The position numbers and the translations under genes are program-made. Of a stretch of 64,000 bases of DNA, positions 11,692-21,856 are shown in pieces (position 1 is the stretch's first letter; the number at the start of each line of letters is the position of its first letter). The notes below the pieces were generated by a model. That model ran no database searches and was not told the origin of the DNA. It saw only the letters and a program-made list of their open reading frames with translations. The stretch is from Euryodendron excelsum (taxonomy: Eukaryota; Streptophyta; Magnoliopsida; Ericales; Pentaphylacaceae). The DNA lies in contig CM065385.1 in assembly GCA_033060915.1 (NCBI GenBank), positions 10,962,001 through 11,026,000 of the forward strand, read 5' to 3'.

Positions 11692-14600
11692 AGGTGTGAG
11701 GACAAACGGCACAGTCAACGGAATCTCAGTTAGGGAGTTGGAGCATTTTTTCTAATATTAGGACAGTTTAAGTGTTAAAATTTAAGTTTTGTCGTTTTCG
11801 GATTTCCGGATTGGGAATTATAGCATTTTTTCTAATATTATTACTCTTTAAGTAATAAAATTGAAGTTTCGTCGTTTTGGTGCCCAAAATCCACGAACGG
11901 TGTAGGAATGGTGTGAAACTTGGCATGTAGCACGGTTTAGGCAATGATAACGCGTGGGGACAAACGGGACGGTCGCCGGATTCCCCGTTTGGGAATTATA
12001 GCATTTTTTTCTAATATTCTTACACTTTAAGTTTTAAAGTTTAGTTTCGTTGTTTTGGGGCCCAAAATCCACGAACGGTCTAGGAATGACGTGAAACTTG
12101 GCACGTAGCACCATTTAGGCAATGATGACATGTGGGGACAAACGGCACGGTCGCCGGATTCCCCGTTAGGGAATTATAGCTTTTTTTCTAATATTATTAC
12201 ACTTTAAGTTATAAAGTTCAAGTTTCGTCGTTTTCGGGCCCAAAATCCACGAACGGTCTAGAAACGGCGTGAAACTCGGCACGTAGCACGGTTTAGGCAA
12301 TGATGACGTGTGGGGACAAACGGCACGGTCGTCGGATTCCCAGATTGGGAATTATAGCATTTTTTCTAATATTATTACACTTTAAGTTATAAAATTCAAG
12401 TTTCGTCGTTTTGGTGCCCAAAATCCACGAACGGTGTAGAAATGGTGTGAAACTTGGCACGTAGCACGGTTTAGGCAACGATAACGTGTGGGGACAAACG
12501 GGACGGTCGCCGGATTCCCCGTTTGGGAATTATAGCATTTTTTCTAATATTCTTACACTTTAAGTTTTAAAGTTTAGTTTCGTTGTTTTTGGGCCCAAAA
12601 TCCACGAACGGTCTAGGAATGACGTGAAACTTGGCACGTAGCACCGTTTAGGCAATGATGACGTGTGGGGACAAATGGCACGGTCGTCGGATGCCCCGTT
12701 AGGGAATTATAGCTTTTTTTCTAATATTATTACACTTTAAGTTATAAAGTTCAAGTTTCGTCGTTTTCGGGCCCAAAATCCACAAACGGTCTAGGAACAA
12801 CGTGAAACTCGGCAAGTAGCACGGTTTAGGCAATGATGACGTGTGGGGACAAACGGCACGGTCGTCGGATTCCCGGATTGGGAATTATAGCATTTTTTCT
12901 AATATTATTACACTTTAAGTTATAAAATTCAAGTTTCGTCGTTTTGGTGCCCAAAATCCACGAACGGTGTAGGAATGGTGTGAAACTTGGCACGTAGCAC
13001 GGTTTAGGCAACGATAACGTGTGGGGACAAACGGGACGGTCGCCGGATTCCCCGTTTGGGAATTATAGCATTTTTTCTAATATTCTTACACTTTAAGTTT
13101 TAAAGTTTAGTTTCGTTGTTTTTGGGCCCAAAATCCACGAGCGCTCTAGGAATGACGTGAAACTTGGCACATAGCACCGTTTAGGCAATGATGACGTGTG
13201 GGGACAAATGGCACGGTCGTCGGATTCCCCGTTAGGGAATTATAGCTTTTTTTCTAATATTATTACACTTTAAGTTATAAAGTTCAAGTTTCGTCGTTTT
13301 GGGGCCCAAAATCCACAAACGGTCTAGGAACAACGTGAAACTCGGCAAGTAGCACGGTTTAGGCAATGATGACGTGTGGGGACAAACGGCACGGTCGTCG
13401 GATTCCCGGATTGGGAATTATAGCATTTTTTCTAATATTATTACACTTTAAGTTATAAAATTCAAGTTTCGTCGTTTTGGTGCCCAAAATCCACGAACGG
13501 TGTAGGAATGGTGTGAAACTTGGCACGTAGCACGGTTTAGGCAACGATAACGTGTGGGGACAAACGGGACGGTCGCCGGATTCCCCGTTTGGGAATTATA
13601 GCATTTTTTCTAATATTCTTACACTTTAAGTTTTAAAGTTTAGTTTCGTTGTTTTTGGGCCCAAAATCCACGAGCGGTCTAGGAATGACGTGAAACTTGG
13701 CACGTAGCACCGTTTAGGCAATGATGACGTGTGGGGACAAACGGCACGGTTGCTGGATTCCCCGTTAGGGAATTATAGCTTTTTTTCTTATATTATTACA
13801 CTTTAAGTTATAAAATTCAAGTTTCGTCGTTTTGGTGCGCAAAATCCACGAACGGTGTAGGAATGGTGTGAAACTTGGCACGTAGCACGGTTTAGGCAAT
13901 GATAACGTGTGGGGACAAACGGGACGGTCGCCGGATTCCCCGTTTGGGAATTATAGCATTTTTTCTAATATTCTTACACTTTAAGTTTTAAAGTTTAGTT
14001 TCGTTGTTTTGGGGCCCAAAATCCACGAACGGTCTAGGAATGACGTGAAACTTGGCACGTAGCACCGTTTAGGCAATGATGACGTGTGGGGACAAACGGC
14101 ACGGTCGCCGGATTCCCCGTTTGGGAATTATAGCTTTTTTTCTAATATTATTACACTTTAAGTTATAAAGTTCAAGTTTCATCGTTTTGGAGCCCAAAAT
14201 CCACGAACGGTCTCGGAACGGCGTGAAACTGGGCACGTAGCACGGTTTAGGCAATGATGACGTGTGGGGACAAACGGCACGGTCGCCGAATTCTCCGTTT
14301 GGGAATTATAACATTTTTTCTAGTATTATTACACTTTAAGTTATAAAATTCAAGTTTCGTCGTTTTGGGGCTCAAAATCCACAAACGGTCTAGGAACGGC
14401 GTGAAACTCGGCACGTAGCACGGTTTAGGCAATGATGACGTGTGGGGACAAACGGCACGGTCGCTGAATTCTCCGTTTGGGAATTATAACATTTTTTCTA
14501 ATATTATTATACTTTAAGTTATAAAATTCAAGTTTCATCGTTTTGGGGCTCAAAATCCACGAACGGTCTAGGAACGGCGTGAAACTCGGCACGTAGCACG

Positions 14601-16276
14601 GTTTAGGCAATGATGACATGTGGGGACAAACGGCACGGTCGCCGGATTCCCGGATTGGGAATTATAGCATTTTTTCTAATATTATTACACTTTAAGTTAT
14701 AAAATTCAAGTTTCGTCATTTTGGTGTCCAAAATCCACGAACGGTGTAGGAATGGTGTTAAACTTGGCACGTAGCACGGTTTAGGCAATGATAACGTGTG
14801 GGGACAGACGGGACGGTTGCCGGATTCCCCGTTTAGGAATTATAGCATTTTTTATAATATTCTTACACTTTAAGTTTTAAAGTTTAGTTTCGTTGTTTTG
14901 GGGCCCAAAATCCACAAACGGTCTAGGAATGATGTGAAACTTGGCACGTAGCATCATTTAGGCAATGATGACGTGTGGGGACAAACGGCACGGTCGCTGG
15001 ATTCCTCGTTAGGGAATTATAGCTTTTTTTCTTATATTATTACACTTTAAGTTATAAAATTCAAGTTTCGTCGTTTTGGTGCCCAAAATCCACGAACGGT
15101 GTAGGAATGGTGTGAAACTTGGCACGTAGTACGGTTTAGGCAATGATAATGTGTGGGGACAAACGGCACGGTCGCCGGATTCCCCGTTTGGAAATTATAG
15201 CATTTTTTCTAATATTCTTACACTTTAAGTTTTAAAGTTTAGTTTCGTTGTTTTGGGGCCCAAAATCCACGAACGGTCTAGGAATGACGTGAAACTTGGC
15301 ACGTAGCACCGTTTAGGCAATGATGACGTGTGGGGACAAACGGCACGGTCGCCGGATTCCCCGTTAGGGAATTATAGCTTTTTTTCTAATATTATTACAC
15401 TTTAAGTTATAAAGTTCAAGTTTCATCGTTTTGGGGCCCAAAATCCACGAACGGTCTAGGAACGGCGTGAAACTCGGCACATAGCACGGTTTAGGCAATG
15501 ATGACGTGTGGGGACAAACGGCACGGTCGCCGAATTCCCCGTTTGGGAATTATAGCATTTTTTCTAATATTATTACACTTTAAGTTATAAAATTCAAGTT
15601 TCGTCGTTTTGGGGCCCAAAATCTACGAACGGTCTCGGAATGACGTGAAATTTGGCACGTAGCACGGTTTAGGCAATGATGACGTGTGGGGACAAATGGC
15701 ACGGTCGCCGGATTCCCCGTTTGGGAATTATAGCTTTTTTTCTAATATTATTACATTTTAAGTTATAAAGTTCAAGTTTCGTCGTTTTCGGGCCCAAAAT
15801 CCACGAACGGTCTAGGAACGGCGTGAAACTCGGCTCGTAGCACGGTTTAGGCAATGATGACGTGTGGGGACAAACGGCACGGTCACCGGATTCCCGGATT
15901 GGGAATTATAGCATTTTTTCTAATATTATTACACTTTAAGTTATAAAATTCAAGTTTTGTCGTTTTGGTGCCCAAAATCCACGAACGGTGTAGGAATGGT
16001 GTGAAGCTTGCCATGTATCACTGTTTAGGCAATGATAACGTGTGCGGACAAACGGCACGGTCACCGAATTCCCCGTTTGGGAATTATAGCATTTTTTCTA
16101 ATATTCTTACACTTTAAGTTTTAAAGTTTAGTTTCGTTGTTTTGGGGCCCAAAATCCACGAATGGTCTACGAACGGCGTGAAACTTGACACGTAGCACGG
16201 TTTAGGCAATGATGACATGTGGGGACAAACGGCACGGTCGCCGGATTCCCGAAATGGGAATTATAGCATTTTTTCT
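11692..16276. repeat. 178-bp satellite array, left block (about 26 monomers)
   Basis: Using GGAATTATAGC as anchor, the monomers start at 11823, 12001, 12179, 12357, 12535, 12712, 12890 and so on to 16266. Spacing is 177-178 bp, except one truncated first unit of about 80 bp. Three monomer types alternate: A (ATTCTTACAC), B (GCTTTTTTT, ATAAAGTTC) and C (ATAAAATTC, TTGGTGCCC). From 12001 to about 13600 they run ABCABCABC with a 533-bp period. The seven monomers starting at 13423 recur at 14667 with a constant 1,244-bp offset. Every unit carries the phrase GACGTGTGGGGACAAACGG. The block lies inside the largest intron of the second CACTA gene. Confidence 0.95.
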
Positions 16277-17762
16277 TGGATTGATGATGATTTTGTACCT
16301 ACGACATAAAGATTACCTGGTAATTGGTCTATGATTTTCTATACTATCAAGAAAATAAAATAATTTTGTAGCTACCGCTTGCCCATTGAAAAAGAAAGCA
16401 AAAAATCATTCAGCAATAAGTAATTAAAGTTTGATAGGGTTTAAGAATAGTAAATCGTATTGGTGCAATCCTGCTCAAATTACCATCCTACTCAATGTTT
16501 CTAATTCAATAAGCTTATTTGTCTAAAACATTTCAGTAATGTTCACCCAAGCATTATTAAGGAGCTTCTCGGGTTTCTTTTTCTTTTTTTTTTTTTTTGT
16601 TAATGGTTAATGGATAATTATAGTGATCAAAACCTGAAAATTCCAAAGTTACGGCCCATCAAGGTTTAGCATTCGTTGTTATAAAGTTTGCTTCCCGAGC
16701 CTGGTTAAAAATTTGAGTAGTTCCAATTTTAGAGTGGAAGCCACCATTTCTTCTCCATGAGTGAGGCTATATTGGTGACACATTCCCAACCAAATATCGT
16801 TTGGTTTAGTAGACTGGCTTGGAGAACAGATTGGGCGTTGTTTTGAGTTGTTTCCATCCCTGCCCAAGTTGCAATGGAGCAACCTTACCACTAAACATTG
16901 GAATGAGGTAGCTCTTGACAACCTGTGTCTTCTTCCCTCTGGATAATTTTGCAATTGGGGCTAGGTGGTTTAGGTTTAGGGAGGCCAAATTAGTGAAGAT
17001 TTGCTTGGAGTGACTTGCTTAATAATTAGCCCTTCTTGATCTGGACGATATATATACTGAAACCTGTAAAATTCCTCACTTTTAATGTTGAGTCATTACC
17101 AAGGTGTTCCCCTTATTCACTGCCAAAAAAGTATACCAAGATTACAAATGATAAAATTGCGGAAATATCCACTAAGGCTTGCCGGTTGCTAGAGCCAGAT
17201 TCCTCGTAAAAAAAGCTATGACCTCTGCACTCCCTATATCTTTCCCATTTGGTATTTGTGATTGGATTGACAAGATAGACACAAACCCATCTGCTATTCA
17301 AACCCAGTTGTGATTGGATTGGGTTTGTGGCAAAAGTGCTTCCAAGCCATTGCTGCACAATGGCAAGTAGACACTAAAAGACAGCATCGTCTAATTTCTA
17401 GCTTTCATGAGGTAGTGGGGCTCAACAGATAAGCCAATCCATAGTAGCTAGCATCTCACCAATCTTGGACATTTACCTTGGCAAACTTATGTTTGGGCCC
17501 CTAACCCTGTGTCAACCATTGGGCATGAGTTCATTAGAAAAATATAAAACCCTGAAATCTATTCCACCCACTTCATTTCATTGCTCTTATTGCTACTACG
17601 TGCATCAGAATACCATGAAGAAAGCTGACCAGACAACAGGAGAAAAGAATTGCTGCTCTTTCTACAAACATCAAATTAGGAAACCAAAACTTATGACCAC
17701 CCCATGCACTTCGAGAATTTTCCAACTCAAAGCTTAAAACACTTCCATTCAAACTAAACACT
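16277..17762. other. 1.49-kb non-satellite sequence interrupting the array
   Basis: The satellite stops mid-monomer after GCATTTTTTCT and resumes at CCAAAATCCACGAAC, with roughly 50 bp of monomer missing at the join. The sequence between is unique within the window. The minus strand has two short overlapping open frames (16679-16988) that I do not recognise. I found no terminal repeats or target-site duplication, so this may be an old insertion with deletion, or the original intron sequence around which the satellite expanded. Confidence 0.6.
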
Positions 17763-19163
17763 CCAAAATCCACGAACGGTCTAGGAATGACGTGAAACTT
17801 GGCACGTAGCACGGTTTAGGCAATAATGACCTGTGGGGACAAACGGCACGGTTGCCGGATCCCCGAATTGGGAATTATAACATTTTTTCTAATATTATAA
17901 CACTTTAAGTTTTAAAGTTTAGTTTTGTCGTTTTGGGACCCAAAATTCACAAAAGGTCTAGGAATGGCGTGAAACTTGGCATGTAGTACATTTTAGGCAA
18001 TGATGACGTGTGGGGACAAACGGCACGGTCGCCGGATTCTCGGTTTGGGAATTATAGCATTTTTTGTAATATTATTACACTTTAAGTTATAAAGTTCAAG
18101 TTTCATCGTTTTGGGGCCCAAAATCTACGAACAGTCTAGGAATGGCGTGAAACTTGGCACGTAGTACAGTTTAGGCAATAATGACATGTGGGGACGAACA
18201 GCACGGTCGCCAGATCCCCGGATTGGGAATTATAGCATTTTTTCTAATATTATAACACTTTAAGTTTTAAAGTTTAGTTTTGTTGTTTTGGGACCCAAAA
18301 TCCACGAACGGTCTAGGAATGACGTGAAACTTGGCACGTAGCACGTTTTAGGCAATGATGACGTGTGGGGACAAACGGCACGGTCACTGGATTCTCGGTT
18401 TGGGAATTATAATATTTTTTCTAATATTATAACACTTTAAGTTATAAAGTTCAAGTTTCGTCGTTTTGGGGCCCAATATCCATGAACGGTCTAGGAATGG
18501 TGTGAAACTTGGCACGTAGTACATTTTAGGCAATGATGACGTGTGGGGACAAACGGCACGGTCGCCGGATTCTCGGTTTGGGAATTATAGCATTTTTTCT
18601 AATATTATAACACTTTAAGTTATAAAGTTCAAGTTTCGTCGTTTTGGGGCCCAATATCCATGAACGGTTTAGGAATGGCGTGAAACTTGGCACGTAGCAC
18701 GTTTTAGGCAATGATGACGTGTGGGGACAAATGGCACGGTCGCCGGATTCTCAGTTTGGGAATTATAGCATTTTTTCTAATATTATAACACTTTAAGTTA
18801 TAAAGTTAAAGTTTCATCGTTTTGGGGCCCAAAATTCACGAACGGTCTACGAACTGCGTGAAACTTGGCACGTAGCACGGTTTAGGCAATGATGACGTGT
18901 GAGGACTAATGGCACGGTCGCCGGAATCCCGGTTTGGAAATTATAGCATTTTTTGTAATATTATAACACTTTAAGTTTTTCGTCATTTAGTTTCGTCGAT
19001 TTGGGGTCCAAAATCTACGAATGGTTTATGAATGACGTGAAACTTGGCACGTAGCACGGTTTAGGCAATGATGATGTGTGGGGACAAACGGCATGGTCGC
19101 CGGATTTCCCGTTTGGGAATTATAGCATTTTTTCTAATACTATAACACTTTAAGTTTTAATAT
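17763..19163. repeat. 178-bp satellite array, right block (8 monomers, distinct subfamily)
   Basis: The same monomer resumes with anchors near 17879, 18057, 18235, 18412, 18590, 18768, 18946 and 19125. Seven of the eight units have TATTATAACAC or a close variant (ATACTATAACAC) where left-block units have ATTATTACAC or ATTCTTACAC. Many also read GGATTCTCGGTTTGG. This block is therefore a separate subfamily. It ends about 55 bp before the splice acceptor of the next coding exon (19219). Confidence 0.93.
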
Positions 19164-19736
19164 TTAAAGTTTGATTTATTTTACACAACTTATCCAAATA
19201 TTGTACTTATGATTGTAGGGTGGTATAAAAGTAAGTTTGCTTAGTGTGGGGCTTCCAAAACTCATGGTGGCAGAGGGGCTGCTTATAAGTATGGACCCAT
19301 TCACAGAATTGGATGGAGAACCTTTGGGTCCAAATTTCTACAAAGTGTTTGTTCAAACTGCGAGAAAACCTAACGCTCTTTTAGAAATACCACGCCTTGG
19401 CATTGAAACTGTGGGAGAATCGATTGACAAATACGTTGCATGGAAATCTATTGATGTAAATTACAACTTTTGTTTTTTTATTTTTATTTTATAGTTTCAT
19501 TAATGATATGATATTGCATATATGTTTTCTATATTAATCATGTTGGTAATTGTTTTATTTTTGTTTTTTTCAGGTTATTGAAAAGGATTAGGTTTGCCAT
19601 GATGATGGGGATTGAAGGGGCTGTTAATGTTTTATTTCGTTTTGTATTTTGAATATTGGATGTTTGGGTACACTTGGATATTGGAGTTTCACAGGAAAAC
19701 TATAATTCCAATATTTGTTATATTTTTTGTGGATAT

Positions 19737-20140
19737 GGATTATGAAATTTGGTGAATGATGTTTTTTTTGGTGAATGATTGTTTTTTTTTTTTTGGTGAA
19801 TGAATTAGTTATATTATTTTATGTGTAAACAGGAATTTTTTTGTGAATGAATGCTTTTTTTGGGTGAATGAATTAGTTATATTATTTTATGTGTAAACAG
19901 GAATTTTTAGTTATATTATTTTATGTGTAAACAGGAATTTTTTTGTGAATGAATGATTTTTTTTGGTGAATGAATTAGTTATATTATTTTATGTGTAAAC
20001 AGGAATTTTTTTGTGAATGAATGCTTTTTTTTGGTGAATGAATTAGTTATATTATTTTATGTGTAAACAGAAATTTTTTTGTGAATGAATTAGTAGCATT
20101 ATTTTATGTATAAACAGGAATTTGGGGAATGATTATTTTT
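19737..20140. repeat. 68-bp tandem repeat near the CACTA 3' end
   Basis: The phrase TTAGTTATATTATTTTATG occurs at 19805, 19873, 19907, 19975 and 20043, with a diverged copy near 20090. Spacing is 68 bp, except for one 34-bp step that suggests a half-unit. The units are separated by TGAATGA and T-rich stretches. The array lies downstream of the stop codon at 19589-19591, in what would be the 3' untranslated or non-coding end of the element. Confidence 0.85.
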
Positions 20141-20235
20141 TATTAATTTATTGAGTTATACTATTTCATGCATATACAGGATTTTTAGGATATTAAAAAA
20201 ATATTAAATTTAATATAATTTATTAAATATATTCT

Positions 20236-20663
20236 CCACTTTTTGCAACGGCAGGTTATTATTTGCGACGGCAAAGGCTATAGCAAAAGTTTGACAATTA
20301 TCCCTTTTGCGACAGCATCATTTTTATTTGCGACGGCAAAATTTCGTCGCTAATATAATGAAAACGTGCGTCATTCATTTGCGACGGGTGATGCCGTTGC
20401 AAAATAAGGCAATTGCGACGGAAAATGGCGACGGCACCTTCCCGTCGCAAAAAATAATCTGCCGCAGAGTATTTGCGACGGTCAAAATGCCGTCGCAAAA
20501 GTCGTTCTCCCGTCGCATAAGCCGTCGCAAAAACTTTTTGCGGCGCCATTTAATGCGTCGCCCTATTTGCCGTCACAAAGCCGTCGCAAAAGCTCTTTTG
20601 CGACGGCGGTCTCTCTTTTGCGACGGCATTCTCCCGTCGCTAAAACCTAATTTTTTAGTAGTG
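20236..20663. repeat. Right subterminal repeats and TIR of the CACTA element
   Basis: The motif TTTGCGACGGCA and its complement occur more than a dozen times within about 400 bp, in both orientations, ending at the 14-bp terminal inverted repeat. This end is much denser in motif copies than the left end. The CG-rich motif has stayed largely intact even though the coding regions show C-to-T type damage. Confidence 0.88.
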
Positions 20664-21500
20664 AAGGACATATTTATTGGGTAACCACTTCTCTTTAATG
20701 CCGAGCTTTGTTTATACTTAAACGGCCACTAAATGCCATTAACTTAAGGTCTATTTGATAGTTAATTAATTATTATGATAACCCGATGTAAATAAAAAAA
20801 TCATACAGAAGTCTCATATAAAATCATGTGTCTAAATGAGAGTTTCACTTTCTCACAAAACTCTTATCATAATAATATTTAATTATATTTACCATTGTCA
20901 TATTATTTTAATATGAAATTTTGTAAAAAAATTCGATATGGACAGTATTTTCCTACTTCTTATTAGTATGCTTACTTTTTGTGTTTTGTTTCTGTCTTTT
21001 TGAAGGCATGTGTCAAAAAATATTTTTAATCCACAGAAGTGGGTGGGATGGGCCATATTTGGGCTACTTTGGCCGCACTCACTTGTTTGCATTGTAAAAT
21101 CTAAAATTATGGAACTATGAAATGAAAGAAATCCATGTTGACGTCCTGTTAAAAAGAAAGAAACGAAACTAAACATAAACTTGTAAGGATAAGATCATCA
21201 TCCAAACTAGGATGATTGTTGTTGTTGACGTTAGGGCGTACATGAATTGAATATTGAGTTGTTTAAGTTTCGTTTCAAAATTTTTAGTTTTAAAGTTGAC
21301 TTGATAATTCTTTGAGCTGAGCTCCAATATCACAATTTTTTTATTTATCTATTACATAGTATTACAAATATATAAGATTATCCAGCTAAGTTTGAGCCAA
21401 TCTTTAAAATTTAACGAGCAACGAACATGTCATAAAAACTTTTAGCGAGTAAAGAACGCGTCAAGCTCAAATAATTTGGTTCATTTTGAGACTAGCTGTT
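20664..21500. other. Non-coding AT-rich sequence between transposons
   Basis: The first three bases (AAG) are the right target-site duplication of the CACTA element. I see no gene in the remainder. There is a weak inverted pairing around 20750-20900 and AT-rich sequence with no recognised family. Confidence 0.5.
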
Positions 21501-21856
21501 GTTAATATTAGGAGAGTGCATGGGTCGAGTTGGGTCGGGTCCTAAATCGTGCTAGCTCAGAACGGACCCTATCTTAATCGGTTCCAAATTTTTGAATGCA
21601 AAATCGAACCAATCATTTAATAAAACCGAACCAAACTAACTTGACTCGATTCGAGTTGGTTCGGTTTATGTTCCATACCTCGGGTTGGGTTGAGTTGGTT
21701 TCACTTTTATTGTATATTATTTAACTAATTTATTTTAAAAAATAAAATAATAGAATTGATCTTGCATCCTTAATTTTTCAAAAAAATAAAAAAATAACTT
21801 TTATGAGATATAAAATATATATAGACTTTTATGAGATATAAAGATTGAGTCTCGGT

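Larger units (their letters stand above)
8604..19591 (+). pseudogene. Second CACTA gene (Transposase_24/DUF8039-like), broken, with a 7.6-kb intron
   Basis: This occupies the place of the TNPA-type accessory gene of En/Spm elements. The ATG at 8604 follows a CAG acceptor directly, so the transcript may be spliced from that of the upstream gene, as in En/Spm. Predicted exons are 8604-8811, 10117-10358, 10440-10646, 10746-10836, 10918-11004, 11077-11430, 11511-11639, 19219-19455 and 19574-19591. Exon 1 is rich in Ala/Pro. Exons 3-6 resemble the plant Ptta/En/Spm transposase family (motifs ANRKHRA, HRTGRT, SDPEVA, LEAVPEEDR). Exon 8 resembles DUF8039 (DPFTELDG, PLGPNFYKV, GIETVGESI). Damage seen: TGA at 10605-10607 (a Trp codon is likely ancestral), one surplus base in exon 4 near 10755-10760, and TAG at 11221-11223. 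Phases agree across all other junctions, including the giant intron 11640-19218 that holds the satellite. Confidence 0.85.
2205..20663 (+). mobile_element. CACTA (En/Spm) DNA transposon, 18.46 kb, complete ends
   Basis: The left end begins CACTACTAAAAAAT at 2205. The right end is the exact reverse complement of those 14 bases, finishing ...TTTTTTAGTAGTG at 20663. The flanking trinucleotides are identical (AAG at 2202-2204 and 20664-20666), matching the 3-bp duplication typical of CACTA elements. Both subterminal regions carry many copies of a GCGACGG motif in both orientations, as expected for TNPA-type binding sites. Inside are a TNP2-type transposase gene and a second En/Spm-family gene, both plus strand and both with disabling mutations. 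The element could therefore move only with transposase supplied by another copy. Its unusual length comes mainly from a satellite array inside an intron of the second gene. Confidence 0.95.

Noticed and set aside
12293..15854. Repeated 61-residue minus-strand open frames starting MPKPCYVPSFTPF
   Set aside because: They recur once per satellite monomer at 178-bp or 533-bp spacing. The monomer length is not a multiple of three, and there is no sign of a gene. They are by-products of the satellite.
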